52,167 bases of DNA from Deltaproteobacteria bacterium (GTDB lineage: Bacteria; Desulfobacterota; Desulfovibrionia; Desulfovibrionales; Desulfovibrionaceae): assembly GCA_009929215.1 (NCBI GenBank), contig SAAX01000011.1:1-52167 (forward strand), given 5' to 3'. Position 1 is the first letter of the stretch. Each line of letters starts with the position of its first letter. Shown here in pieces: positions 26,317 to 35,128 of the stretch. A model generated the notes under the pieces. That model was not told the origin of the DNA. It saw only the letters and a program-made list of their open reading frames with translations, and did no database searches. The translations under genes and the position numbers were made by a program.

Positions 26317-26922
26317 ATGATAATCATCGACGGCGCTCAAAGCGAAAAAAGCATTTCCGCCTTTGCCAACCTTGAGGAACTGCTCAAGGACGTTATTCAG
26401 GACGACAAGATGGTCAACCGTGTTGTGACCGACGTTCTGGTCAACAACGAGGCCTTTTCCGAAATCTACCCCCATCAGGCCGAAGACATTGCCTGCACTG
26501 ATATTTCTTCCATTGAGGTGCGCTCCGTACCCGTGGCCGAAATGGCCGTGGAAATGTCGGCTGAAATGGGCAAGGTAGCGCAGATGATGGGGCACGGTGC
26601 CCGCGAAGTGGCCCGGCTGTTCCGTGCCGCCTCCGACACCGACGCTCTTGAACTTTTTCAGGACCTGCTGGACGTGACCCGCGACTTCATGGGTATGCTT
26701 GGCGAACTGCGCGCCCGCTACACCAACGGCACCGTGCCCGACTTTGTCCAGAAAACAGAAAAATTCTCCAACATGCTCTCTGAAATGGGCGATGTGCTGG
26801 AAAACGAAGACTGGATTCTGCTGGCAGACCTGCTTGAATACGAATTCATTCCGTTGTGCAATGACTGGCGCGAAACCAGCGAAATGCTGCACAAACAGGT
26901 TGTTGAACACATGGCCCAGTAG
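26317..26922 (+). CDS. unknown protein under sigma-54 control, probably motility related
   Basis: 201 residues, acidic, apparently all-helical, no signal peptide or membrane span, no family recognised. Start chosen at the ATG preceded by GAGGGGAACTGGA. Notable stretches: LEELLKDVIQDDKMVNRVV, the Met-rich MAVEMSAEMGKVAQMMG, and FEYEFIPL-like end (DLLEYEFIPLCNDWRETSEM). A consensus sigma-54 promoter stands directly upstream and a FliT/FlgN-like gene follows after 16 nt, so a flagellar role (chaperone, regulator or assembly factor) is inferred. Confidence 0.65.
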   Translation: MIIIDGAQSEKSISAFANLEELLKDVIQDDKMVNRVVTDVLVNNEAFSEIYPHQAEDIACTDISSIEVRSVPVAEMAVEMSAEMGKVAQMMGHGAREVARLFRAASDTDALELFQDLLDVTRDFMGMLGELRARYTNGTVPDFVQKTEKFSNMLSEMGDVLENEDWILLADLLEYEFIPLCNDWRETSEMLHKQVVEHMAQ

Positions 26923-26938
26923 GGCCGCAGGAGCTCGT

Positions 26939-27262
26939 ATGAGTCAGGGCGTATGCCTTTTGGATGAAGCGCTTAACCTCGCCCGTCAGGAAATGACGGC
27001 ACTTGAGGACGGCGCGTATGACAGGGCTGTGGAACTCGCCGAAAGGCGGGGCGAAGTCACCAGCATGGCATGGCATATGCTGGACGACAGCCAGGCCGAT
27101 GAATACCACGCTCACCTGCTTGAACTGACGCGCGTGCAGGATCAACTTACTGAACTTGCCACCAAGGCGCACAGTGAAATCAGGTCGCAGCTGCAACGCA
27201 CTCGCCTTGAAAGCCAGCGTATGCGCGGCTACCACAGGGCCGTTGGTCAGGCTTTGCAATAA
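26939..27262 (+). CDS. small helical protein, FliT/FlgN-like (tentative)
   Basis: 107 residues, almost entirely helical with heptad-like spacing (EALNLARQEMTALEDGAYDRAVELAERR, shown in part; then HLLELTRVQDQLTELATKAH and a basic C-terminal helix LQRTRLESQRMRGYH). Size and pattern resemble export chaperones FliT and FlgN, but no diagnostic motif is present. GCAGGAG lies 5 nt before the ATG. It shares a sigma-54 transcript with the preceding unknown gene and is closed by a strong terminator. Confidence 0.6.
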   Translation: MSQGVCLLDEALNLARQEMTALEDGAYDRAVELAERRGEVTSMAWHMLDDSQADEYHAHLLELTRVQDQLTELATKAHSEIRSQLQRTRLESQRMRGYHRAVGQALQ

Positions 27263-27289
27263 AAAACAGAGTGTTACCATAAAAATCAA

Positions 27290-27326
27290 GGGCACCGCAC
27301 GCCACAAACGTGCGATGCCCTTTTTT
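27290..27326. terminator. terminator between the FliT-like gene and thiE
   Basis: Stem GGGCA-c-CGCACG / CGTGCG-a-TGCCC followed by six T's on the plus strand; the minus strand also runs into TTGATTTTTAT, so it can serve both convergent genes. Confidence 0.85.
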
Positions 27327-27353
27327 GCGCAGAAAATTAAAACGCAGAGCGCA

Positions 27354-28001
27354 TCAGCCCACCATGCCCTCGCGCATGGCATTGCGCACGGCGGCCACTC
27401 TGGCGCGGATGTCGGGCGCGCCCACAAGCTCGCTCACCAGCGAGCAGCAGCGCGCACCGTGGCGGGCGACCTCCGCAATATTGTGCTGCTTGATGCCGCC
27501 AATGGCCACAAAGGGCAGGTCGGCATGGCGGCTAACCCAATCCAGATAATCATAGCCCACGGGGGCTACCACGTCTTCCTTGGTTTTGGTGGCGAATATG
27601 GGGCCCACGCCAATATAGTCTGCCCCAAGACTGCGGGCCTCACGGGCCTGTTCGGGCATGTGGGTTGACAGACCAATGATCATGTCCGGCCCCACAAGGC
27701 TGCGCACTTCCGGCACGGGCAGATCCTCCTGCCCCACATGCACGCCGTCAGCCTGCACCAGCATGGCAATATCAATGTGGTCGTTGACAATAAAGCAGGC
27801 TCCAGCCTCGGCGGTCAGCCGTCGCAACAGGCGGCATTCTTCAAGCATGGCCCCGGCTTTCAGCTTTTTTTCGCGGTATTGCAAAATGCGCACGCCAGCG
27901 CCCAGCAAGGCCGAGGCAACCTCTTCGAGAGGTCTGCCCAGCGAAAGTCCGGCATCGGTGATGGCGTAAATATCGGTTTCTCCCGGGAGAATCTTGGCCA
28001 T
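27354..28001 (-). CDS. thiE: thiamine-phosphate synthase
   Basis: Joins the thiazole and pyrimidine halves of thiamine (TIM barrel, cytoplasm). 215 residues: ILQYREKKLKAG (pyrophosphate side), FIVNDHIDIAMLVQADGVHVG with QEDLP, GADYIGVGPIFATKTKEDV and the final AIGGI phosphate loop are all in place. The start at 28001 has AAGGAG 6 nt upstream; the open frame extends much further upstream without homology. It follows the DUF362 gene by 17 nt on the same strand and is probably cotranscribed. No thiamine riboswitch was recognised upstream. Confidence 0.93.
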   Translation of the reverse strand: MAKILPGETDIYAITDAGLSLGRPLEEVASALLGAGVRILQYREKKLKAGAMLEECRLLRRLTAEAGACFIVNDHIDIAMLVQADGVHVGQEDLPVPEVRSLVGPDMIIGLSTHMPEQAREARSLGADYIGVGPIFATKTKEDVVAPVGYDYLDWVSRHADLPFVAIGGIKQHNIAEVARHGARCCSLVSELVGAPDIRARVAAVRNAMREGMVG

Positions 28002-28018
28002 AACAGGCTCCTTGGCTC

Positions 28019-29053
28019 TTATTTTTTTAACGCCGCAAAAATGCGGCGGAAACAGCTTTGAACAAAACGGGCCGGATGAAATGATGTGTGCGATAGCTCG
28101 GCAGGCAGGCGAAACCCGGTTGCGCCAAAATCTGCCGGGCCGTTCAGGGACAACTCCACCTGTGTGCCCGCAGCAGCACTGCCCCAGGCCTTGCGGCGGC
28201 ATAGGGCTGCCCCCAGGGGCACATCCTGCGGGCTCAGGCCCAGTACGGCGTACAGGGCTTCGTCCAGGGCAACGGCAGAGGCGCTGGCCCCAAGCAGACC
28301 CAGAGCAAAGGGCTTGCCGTTGCTCGGCCCTGTAATGTGCATGGCCGTAATGCCGTCGGCCACTGCCGCCACTGGGGGCAGGGCGGCCCACAGGGCAGCA
28401 AGGCAATCGGCAAAAAACTGTGGGTCGCGCCCCTCGCGGGCATGGGCCACTGCCTTGTGCAGGCCGCGCACGCAGCCAAAGCAGTTTTTGACAGAGAGCG
28501 TCACCAGCATCTGGGCGTGAGCCTTGACCCTGGGCACAGACACGATCAAATCGCTTTCCATAGCCAGCCGTGCCACATGAAAGCGCGACCCGCCCGCCTG
28601 AAAACCAGCCTTTTGCGCTGCCTCGCCCTCAAGGGGCAGTGGCAGGGGCGCTGCGGGGCCGATTTCTTCCACCGCAAGCCCAAGGGGGCGCAGGGCATCC
28701 TCAAGCCCCACGGTGCGGGCCACGCTGGCCGCGCGCCCAAACCCCGGCGAGTCGGCCACGCGCACCTTTGCGCCGTGGTCCATAATCCACGCACACACAG
28801 CCGCCACCACCTCGGGCGAAGTGCAGGCAAGGGGCTTTGCCATGAGCAGGTTGGGCTTGACCAACACGCGCGCGCCAGAGCGCAGAGGGGAATATTCCGC
28901 AAGGCGGCCCGCATCCATCACATGCCCCACTGCCGTGCGCAGGGCGGGTGCTGTGTAGGAATCGTGGCGCAAAAGGGCCACAGGCAATATACTTTGCGCG
29001 GAGGGCTGCGCGCTTTTCGGCTCATGAGCCGAAGGATTCGTACCTGTTTTCAT
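28019..29053 (-). CDS. DUF362 family protein
   Basis: 344 residues. DUF362 proteins have no settled role; many are linked to Fe-S proteins. Visible family features: RVLVKPNLLMAKPLACTSPEVVAA, AKVRVADSPGFG, ESDLIVSVPRVKAHAQMLVTLSVKNCFGCVRGLHK, and a C-terminal segment DEALYAVLGLSPQDVPL. No ferredoxin-type Cys cluster is present, only scattered Cys. It is the first gene of the pair with thiE; the ribosome site is weak, so the start may be a little off. It is divergent from the MscK-like gene. Confidence 0.85.
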   Translation of the reverse strand: MKTGTNPSAHEPKSAQPSAQSILPVALLRHDSYTAPALRTAVGHVMDAGRLAEYSPLRSGARVLVKPNLLMAKPLACTSPEVVAAVCAWIMDHGAKVRVADSPGFGRAASVARTVGLEDALRPLGLAVEEIGPAAPLPLPLEGEAAQKAGFQAGGSRFHVARLAMESDLIVSVPRVKAHAQMLVTLSVKNCFGCVRGLHKAVAHAREGRDPQFFADCLAALWAALPPVAAVADGITAMHITGPSNGKPFALGLLGASASAVALDEALYAVLGLSPQDVPLGAALCRRKAWGSAAAGTQVELSLNGPADFGATGFRLPAELSHTSFHPARFVQSCFRRIFAALKK

Positions 29054-29173
29054 GCCCGAATTATGCCGTCCGGCCGCAGCATTGTAAAGGCCGCGCCCTT
29101 TTCAAACGGGCCGTCTTGACGTATGGAAGGGCTGCCACCATTCCAAGACAACAGACTGTAATCTGAGGATTCC

Positions 29174-31969
29174 ATGCACGCACCCAAACAGCTGCTCATC
29201 GCCTTTTTACTGGCCCTGTGCTGTGCCCTGGCCTCTCCCGCCGCCTACGCAGCGGAAACGACCCCCGCCACCAAACAGGACGCCCCAAAAACGGATGCGG
29301 TCAAACCCGACCCAGCCAAGCCAGACGCCCCCAAGTCCGACACATCCAAGCCAGACACGTCGAAGCAGGACGCTGGCAAGGCCGATGCGCCAAAAGCAGA
29401 TTCGGCCAAGGCTGATTCTGGCAAGCCAGCCGATAACGGCAAAAAGGATGCGCCCAAGAGCGACAAGCAGGACAAAGCGTCAGCCAAGCCCGATGCCAAG
29501 GCTGACGCAAAAGCTGACGACAAGGCCGACGACAAGCCTGTGGATCCCAAGGAAGGCGAGGCCCCCATTCCCACCCTGCCCCTGCGCGACCCGTGGGAAA
29601 TGGTCTGGAGCGGCCAAAAGGCCATGCTCGACGAGATCACCCAAAAGGCCACCATCATGGGCGATTCCTTTGCCCAACGCTCGACCAATCTGAGTGAAAA
29701 GGTGCAGCCCTTCATGGAAGAAGCGCGCCGTCTGCTGGTGCTGCTCAATACCTACAAAAACTGGCCCAACCCCGTTGAGGCCGTGGGCCGCCGCATCACC
29801 TCCACAGTACTTGACCTGCGCAAGGTCATCGACCCTGTTATGGTCGCGCGCACTGAAGTGCAGGCACTGCTGGAACGCGTGGGCTACCTGGCCGACAGCA
29901 TGCCCGAAGACCTGCACGACGGCAGCTTGAGCCCTGAAATGCAGAACTACGCCAAAACCATCGTACTCACCCGCCTGCGGCTCACCGCTGTGATGGCGCA
30001 GTACGATTCTGCCCTTGCCCCTGCCCTGGCCCTTATCAAGCGGCTTGAAAAAATGCAGGAGGAAATCAACGCGCAGATTCCTGTTTTGTGGAAGAACTAT
30101 TATCTGCAAAATCCTGTGCCCTGGCTCAGCCCCGATGCCTGGGCCGACTTTGGGCGGCAGATGCACTACTCCGCCCAGGGTATGATTTTGCGCCTGCCGG
30201 TAGAAATACCCGTCACCATGCAGCGCTGGGGCACGGCGGTGTTGCGCTTTGTGGTGTGCCTGCTGTTTACGGGCGTGCTTACCACCCTGCTGTACCGCCG
30301 CTGGGCCGCACACGATACCAACACTACTGTGCGGCATATTTTCAGGGTCAGCCTGCCCTGGCTGTGCGTGGGGCTGGCCCTGCTGGGCAGCTCCCTGTCT
30401 TCGACGGGCGAATTTTTCCGTCTGTTTCTGGCCGTGGGCAACCTGTGCCTTATTGTGGCCCAGATACATCTGGCCTGGGACTTGCGTCTGCTGAAATACC
30501 CGGAAGTGCCGCAGCAAAAACCGCCCTTCTGGTTACTCATTCAGCCCACCCTGTGTTCGTATGTGCTGCTCTATCTGCCGCTTACACAGCCGCTGGTGCT
30601 GGTTATCTGGCTGTGCATCGTAATTGTTTCCATCATACGCCAGCACCGCAGGCCCAAGCTTGATCTTGGCCCCATGCATGTGGAAACCAGCGTGCTGGAA
30701 TGCGAACCCATTGTGCTGTGGATATGTCTTGTACTGACCCTTGCTGGCCTGCATATATACAGCATGGTGCTGTACCTGCTCTTTGTATCCTGCTCGCTGG
30801 CCCTGCAACTTTGCCTTGGCGGCATGGCACTGATCAGCACTCTTAACGACAAAATTCCGCAAGAAGGCATGCGCGCAGCCTTGGCCCACCTTGCAGTAGC
30901 CCTTTCTGCCCCAGTGGTGCTGGTGGCGGCCTTTGTGGGCGTTTCGCAGTGGGTGGCCACCTTGCCTGGCGGCATGTACCTGCTGCAACATTATGTAATG
31001 CGCGGCGTAAACGTGGGTGCAACCCAGTTTAACGTGGTGCACCTGCTGCTTATCATCACCATGTTCTACCTCACCCGCACCGCCGTGGGCATGGGATCGC
31101 GCTTTCTGGCCCGCCTGCCCAAGCAGGGCGTTGCCATCGACTCCACACTCATTCCGCCCATGCAAACAGCCTTTACCTACGCCCTGTGGTGCTGTTTTGG
31201 CCTGTTTGCCCTGCGGGCCGTGGGCATGGAGCTCAGCAACCTTGCCATGATCGCCGGTGGTCTTTCTGTCGGTATCGGTTTTGGCATGCAGACCATCGTC
31301 AACAACTTTCTATCGGGTCTGATACTTATCTTCAGCCGTACCCTTCAGGCGGGCGACGTGGTGGAAGTGGGCGGCACTCAGGGCCGCGTGCGCAAAATCA
31401 GCGTGCGTGCCACCATGGTGGAAACCTTTGACAATGCCCTGATTATTGTCCCCAACTCTGAATTTGTGGCCAGCCGCCTTATCAACTGGACACGCAACAG
31501 CCGCACGGTACGCCGCGAAATCAAGGTGGGCGTGGCCTACGGCACTGACGCCGATCAGGTCATGAAGATTCTGCTGGCCACGGCCAATGCCAACAGCAAT
31601 GTGCTCAAGTATCCCCCACCAACCGTTGCTTTTGCGGAATTTGGCGCCAGCACGCTCGATTTCAGCCTCAAATTCTGGGTGCGCGATTATGACGTGGCGG
31701 TGTCCACTGCCTCTGATATCCGTCTGGAAATTGAACGGGAGTTCCGCGAGCAGCGCATCGAGATTGCCTTCCCGCAGCTTGATATAAACATTAAGGAACT
31801 GCCGCCGCGTACCAAGGCATCCCTGCCCTCGGCAGCTCCCCGCACAAGCAAGCGGCGCGCGCCGCGCCGCCCCCGCAGGGTATTGCCTGCCGGTGCCAAG
31901 GGCGTGAAGCCTGGTGATAAAAAAGCCGCCACCCCCGACGACGGGGATGACGACGAAAACAACAACTAA
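29174..31969 (+). CDS. large mechanosensitive channel, MscK/MscS family
   Basis: 931 residues: signal peptide (IAFLLALCCALASPAAYA), a ~100-residue low-complexity linker of Lys/Asp/Ala/Pro/Ser units (about 29-130), a periplasmic helical domain, about ten membrane spans from ~residue 355, and the C-terminal MscS module. The pore helix region reads AGGLSVGIGFGMQTIVNNFLSGLIL, followed by the beta domain GDVVEVGGTQGRVRKISVRATMV and VPNSEFVASRLINW. This order is that of MscK/YbiO-type channels protecting against osmotic downshock. The C-terminus is basic then acidic (SKRRAPRRPRRVL ... DDGDDDEN). No terminator is evident before the cupin gene 134 nt away. Confidence 0.92.
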   Translation: MHAPKQLLIAFLLALCCALASPAAYAAETTPATKQDAPKTDAVKPDPAKPDAPKSDTSKPDTSKQDAGKADAPKADSAKADSGKPADNGKKDAPKSDKQDKASAKPDAKADAKADDKADDKPVDPKEGEAPIPTLPLRDPWEMVWSGQKAMLDEITQKATIMGDSFAQRSTNLSEKVQPFMEEARRLLVLLNTYKNWPNPVEAVGRRITSTVLDLRKVIDPVMVARTEVQALLERVGYLADSMPEDLHDGSLSPEMQNYAKTIVLTRLRLTAVMAQYDSALAPALALIKRLEKMQEEINAQIPVLWKNYYLQNPVPWLSPDAWADFGRQMHYSAQGMILRLPVEIPVTMQRWGTAVLRFVVCLLFTGVLTTLLYRRWAAHDTNTTVRHIFRVSLPWLCVGLALLGSSLSSTGEFFRLFLAVGNLCLIVAQIHLAWDLRLLKYPEVPQQKPPFWLLIQPTLCSYVLLYLPLTQPLVLVIWLCIVIVSIIRQHRRPKLDLGPMHVETSVLECEPIVLWICLVLTLAGLHIYSMVLYLLFVSCSLALQLCLGGMALISTLNDKIPQEGMRAALAHLAVALSAPVVLVAAFVGVSQWVATLPGGMYLLQHYVMRGVNVGATQFNVVHLLLIITMFYLTRTAVGMGSRFLARLPKQGVAIDSTLIPPMQTAFTYALWCCFGLFALRAVGMELSNLAMIAGGLSVGIGFGMQTIVNNFLSGLILIFSRTLQAGDVVEVGGTQGRVRKISVRATMVETFDNALIIVPNSEFVASRLINWTRNSRTVRREIKVGVAYGTDADQVMKILLATANANSNVLKYPPPTVAFAEFGASTLDFSLKFWVRDYDVAVSTASDIRLEIEREFREQRIEIAFPQLDINIKELPPRTKASLPSAAPRTSKRRAPRRPRRVLPAGAKGVKPGDKKAATPDDGDDDENNN
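29270..29560 (+). repeat. low-complexity Lys/Asp/Ala/Pro coding repeats in the MscK-like gene
   Basis: Degenerate units such as PKSDTSKPDTSKQDAGK and KADAKADDKADDK code for a charged linker between the signal peptide and the folded periplasmic part. Units are uneven, so this is repeat drift rather than a clean tandem array. Confidence 0.7.
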
Positions 31970-32103
31970 GCGCTACCCGCGCCGGTAATCGCCGCAGTAA
32001 TGCCCGGTTATGGCGCGGGCGTTGCCGGAGGGGCGTTACCACGGAGACATCTCCCCACACAGCTCTAACCGGCGCTACCGCGCCTGAACCACAGGAGACA
32101 ACC

Positions 32104-32451
32104 ATGATCAACCGCGCAGACGCCCTGGAATGCTTTGAAAAGGAACTTTTCGGCGGGCCGGGTGCCGTACACTTTACCAAGATCGTTAACGAAAACGGCC
32201 TTGCCAGCAAGGGCCGCCTGTTCAACATCGGAACCCTCAAGCCTGGCTGTGCCGTGGGCAACCACAAGCACAGCGGCGAAATGGAAATCTACTACATTCT
32301 TGAGGGCGAGGGCCTGTACAACGACAACGGCGTGGAAGCCACCGTCAAGGCTGGCGACGTGACCGTATGCAACGATGGCGAAAGCCACGGCCTGCTCAAT
32401 ACCGGCACAACCGACCTCAAGATGGTGGCCCTTATTCTGTTTACCAAGTAA
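32104..32451 (+). CDS. small cupin-domain protein
   Basis: 115 residues forming one cupin barrel. Motif 1: GNHKHSGEMEIYYILEGEG with two His and a Glu as likely metal ligands; motif 2: GDVTVCNDGESHGLLNTG with the third His. The enzyme or binding activity of such stand-alone cupins cannot be read from sequence. ACAGGAGA lies 6 nt before the ATG. A strong terminator follows at 32473, so it is a monocistronic or short unit after the channel gene. Confidence 0.85.
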   Translation: MINRADALECFEKELFGGPGAVHFTKIVNENGLASKGRLFNIGTLKPGCAVGNHKHSGEMEIYYILEGEGLYNDNGVEATVKAGDVTVCNDGESHGLLNTGTTDLKMVALILFTK

Positions 32452-32472
32452 GCAGCGCCCGCCAAAGAATAC

Positions 32473-32506
32473 AGCAAGGCCCCTCAATGAGGGGCCTTGC
32501 TTTTTT
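32473..32506 (+). terminator. intrinsic terminator after the cupin gene
   Basis: Stem GCAAGGCCCCTC / GAGGGGCCTTGC (12 bp, extended by an A-T pair), 3-nt loop AAT, six T's. Confidence 0.92.
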
Positions 32507-32523
32507 GTGGGCTGGTTGCGCCA

Positions 32524-32575
32524 GCCTGCTGGCTTCCTGCGGGCTGGGTGTGGACTGCCTGCGGGCTTCCTGCGG
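32524..32575. repeat. short direct repeat between cupin and aldehyde dehydrogenase genes
   Basis: Two 19-nt copies, 18 of 19 identical (GCCTGCtGGCTTCCTGCGG at 32524 and GCCTGCgGGCTTCCTGCGG at 32557), with 14 nt between. No function is apparent. Confidence 0.6.
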
Positions 32576-32588
32576 CAGACCGCACACG

Positions 32589-34022
32589 CTAATACTGAAT
32601 GTAGGCCACCTGGGTTTGCAGGTATTCCATAAGTCCGTGCTTGCCGTCCGCGCCACCAATGCCCGACTTGCGCCAGCCAGCGTGGAAGCCCTGCATGGCC
32701 TCGAAGTTTTCGCGGTTCACATAGGTTTCGCCAAACTTGAGGCGGTTCACGGCCTCCATGGCTGTGGAAATGTTGGTGGTGTAGATGGACGAGGTGAGGC
32801 CGTAATCGCAGTCGTTGGCCAGTTCCACGGCTTCATCCAGATCGCGGAAGGTCAGCATGGGCAGCACCGGGCCAAAGACTTCGTTACGCACAATTTCCAT
32901 ATGCTGCTGGCAGTTGCGCAGCAGGGTTGGCGTGTAAAAATAGCCGCTGCCGCGCTCGGCAGGCGCACCGCCGGTAACCACCTCTGCCCCCTCGGCCTTG
33001 GCGCGTTTGACCATGCTGTCGATCTTGGCAAGGTGGTCGGCGCTGATCTGGCTGCACATGTCTGGGGCGGGGTCGTCAAAAGGATTGCCCAGCCGCACGG
33101 CCTTGAAGGCTGCGGCCAGCTTTTCGGCAAAGGCATCGGCCACGCTTTCGTGCACATAGAGACGCTCGGCGCAGTTGCACACCTGCCCGCTGAACACCGT
33201 GCGCGAGGCGGTTACAGCTTTGACGGCCAGATCCATATCGGCATCGGCGCAAACAATGGCCGGGGCCTTGCCGCCCAGCTCCAGCGAAACCTTGGTGATG
33301 TTGTGCGCCCCGGCGGTAATGATGCGCTGGCCCGCCTCCACGCTGCCGGTCAGGCTCACCATGTCTGTCATGGAGCTGGAGGACAGGGTTTCACCCAGGG
33401 TGCTTCCGCCGCCGGTAACAAAGTTCAGCACCCCAGCGGGCAGATCAATTTCGCGCAGCAGGCTGGCAAAATGCATGACTGTGGCCGGGGCTATGCTGCT
33501 TGGTTTAATGACAGTGGTGCAGCCTACCAGCAGCGAGGGCGCAACCTTACGCGCCATGACAAAGAAGGGGAAATTCCAGGGGCAGATGCCCACCACCACA
33601 CCAATGGGCCTGCGATAGAGCAGTATGTTTTCGCGCGGGCGGTCGCTTTGGATGATCTCGCCCTCATAGATGCGCGCCCATCCGGCATAGTAGTCAAAAT
33701 ACTCTGCGGTCAGGTCAATTTCGATCTGGGCAAGGGGGTGGGTTTTGGCCTGTTCTTCGGCCAGAATGCGGCCAAGCTCAAGCCTGTGCTTGCGGATCAG
33801 GTTGGCCATTTTTTTCAGATACCCCGCCCGTGCAACCGCAGGCAACGCGGCCCAGGCCGTCTGCGCCTTGTGGGCTGCGGCCAGGGCGGCCAGCCCGTCC
33901 TCCTTGCCACCGTTGGGGGTCTGGGCCATTATTTCGCCGGTAGAGGGATTCTCCACCTCAATAACTGCAAATCCTAGGGGGGAAACCAATTTACCGTTGA
34001 TGAACTGTTGATAGGTGCGCAT
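32589..34022 (-). CDS. aldA: aldehyde dehydrogenase, AldA (lactaldehyde/glycolaldehyde dehydrogenase)-like
   Basis: NAD-dependent oxidation of small aldehydes to acids. 477 residues, close to E. coli AldA in length and, from memory of that family, in many stretches: YEGEIIQSDRPRENILLYRR, WNFPFFVMARKVAPSL, the general base Glu in KVSLELGGKAPAIV, the catalytic Cys in SGQVCNCAERLYV, and the C-terminal NRENFEAMQGFHAGWRKSG. AAGGAG lies 5 nt before the ATG at 34022; the open frame continues upstream without homology. Stands alone, with a terminator for the opposite-side mrp unit just upstream. Substrate could be lactaldehyde, glycolaldehyde or a related aldehyde. Confidence 0.88.
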   Translation of the reverse strand: MRTYQQFINGKLVSPLGFAVIEVENPSTGEIMAQTPNGGKEDGLAALAAAHKAQTAWAALPAVARAGYLKKMANLIRKHRLELGRILAEEQAKTHPLAQIEIDLTAEYFDYYAGWARIYEGEIIQSDRPRENILLYRRPIGVVVGICPWNFPFFVMARKVAPSLLVGCTTVIKPSSIAPATVMHFASLLREIDLPAGVLNFVTGGGSTLGETLSSSSMTDMVSLTGSVEAGQRIITAGAHNITKVSLELGGKAPAIVCADADMDLAVKAVTASRTVFSGQVCNCAERLYVHESVADAFAEKLAAAFKAVRLGNPFDDPAPDMCSQISADHLAKIDSMVKRAKAEGAEVVTGGAPAERGSGYFYTPTLLRNCQQHMEIVRNEVFGPVLPMLTFRDLDEAVELANDCDYGLTSSIYTTNISTAMEAVNRLKFGETYVNRENFEAMQGFHAGWRKSGIGGADGKHGLMEYLQTQVAYIQY

Positions 34023-34133
34023 GGTTGCTCCTTGGTTTGAGCAACCATAACCACACATACGGCCAAAGGTAAAGATGCCCCTTTTTTTACAAAAACGATA
34101 CCTTGCACCAATTCTGTGACCTATAAAGGGCAT

Positions 34134-34167
34134 AAAAAAGGGACGGTGCCAACAGGCCCGCCCCTTT
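34134..34167 (-). terminator. intrinsic terminator after mrp
   Basis: Stem AAAGGGACGG / CCGCCCCTTT with one mismatch and an 11-nt loop. Read on the minus strand it runs into TTTTTT (34139-34134). It follows the mrp stop by about 60 nt. Confidence 0.75.
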
Positions 34168-34229
34168 CTCCATATTGCCGCGCATGTCAGACACAACGGC
34201 CGTACGCATACCCGAGGCAACTACCCCAA

Positions 34230-35057
34230 TCACATGTTGGCAATCACCGCCAGCGCGCCGTCCATAAAATGTTCGCCCACGCCTTCGATGGTGCCCGTAT
34301 CGCAGGCCGTTGCCAGCGCGGGATCAATGGGCAGGCGGGCAAGCACCTTGAGCCCGTGCCGCTGGGCAACGGTATCAATGTGGCTTTCGCCAAATATCTT
34401 GTATTCCTTGTTGTTATCCGGGCATTTGAAGTACGAGTAGTTCTCGACCAGCCCAAGAATGGGAATATCCATCTGCCGGGCCATATCAATGGCCTTTTGC
34501 ACAATCATGCTCACCAGTTCCTGCGGCGAGGTCACAATCACAATGCCGTCCACCGGTAGGGACTGGAAGACAGTCAGCGGCACGTCGCCCGTGCCGGGAG
34601 GCATGTCCACAAACATGTAGTCCACATCGCGCCAGACCACATCTGACCAAAACTGCTTGACCGCCCCGGCAATGATGGGGCCGCGCCACAGCACGGCATC
34701 CGAATCACCGGGCAGCAGCAGGTTCATGGACATGATGTCCACCCCACCCTTGCTGCGTTCGGGCATCAGGCCGTCGCCTTCCACATGGGCCTTGCCGCTG
34801 AGGCCAAAAACGCGGGGTATGGAGGGGCCGGTAATATCAGCGTCAAGAATGGCGCAGTGCTTGCCCTGCCGGGTCAAGGCCACGGCCAGCAGTGAGGTTA
34901 CCAGCGACTTGCCCACGCCGCCCTTGCCGCTCACAACACCTATTACCTTGCCTATGCGGCTCTGCGCATGCGGCTTGACACGAAAATCCTGCTGAGGCTC
35001 GCTGCGGTCGCCGCACGTTTCTCCGCAGCTTCCACACTGATGGTCGCAATCACTCAT
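34230..35057 (-). CDS. Mrp/NBP35-type P-loop ATPase (Fe-S carrier family)
   Basis: Scaffold/carrier ATPases of this family deliver Fe-S clusters. 275 residues: an N-terminal Cys cluster (C4, C8, C11, C15 in CDHQCGSCGETCG), P-loop VVSGKGGVGKS at 41-51, ILDADITGPSIPRVFGL, and DYMFVDMPPGTGDVPLTV. The usual C-terminal CPxC motif, which in the family holds the bridging cluster, here reads YFKCPDNNKEY with a single Cys (C212). Start at 35057 (SDCDHQCG) is preceded by AGAGGA. It is divergent from the DUF5320-like gene and shares with it the paired palindrome at 35129-35188. Confidence 0.88.
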   Translation of the reverse strand: MSDCDHQCGSCGETCGDRSEPQQDFRVKPHAQSRIGKVIGVVSGKGGVGKSLVTSLLAVALTRQGKHCAILDADITGPSIPRVFGLSGKAHVEGDGLMPERSKGGVDIMSMNLLLPGDSDAVLWRGPIIAGAVKQFWSDVVWRDVDYMFVDMPPGTGDVPLTVFQSLPVDGIVIVTSPQELVSMIVQKAIDMARQMDIPILGLVENYSYFKCPDNNKEYKIFGESHIDTVAQRHGLKVLARLPIDPALATACDTGTIEGVGEHFMDGALAVIANM

Positions 35058-35128
35058 GACTCTTTTCCTCTCACGATGAGCTGCTTTCAAAAGCATTTTT
35101 TTCAGACAAATTCGCCTTGCCCGAGTTT

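Noticed and set aside
27963..28019. Thiamine (TPP) riboswitch upstream of thiE
   Set aside because: No CTGAGA-type or other TPP motif is present; the gap to the DUF362 gene is only 17 nt.
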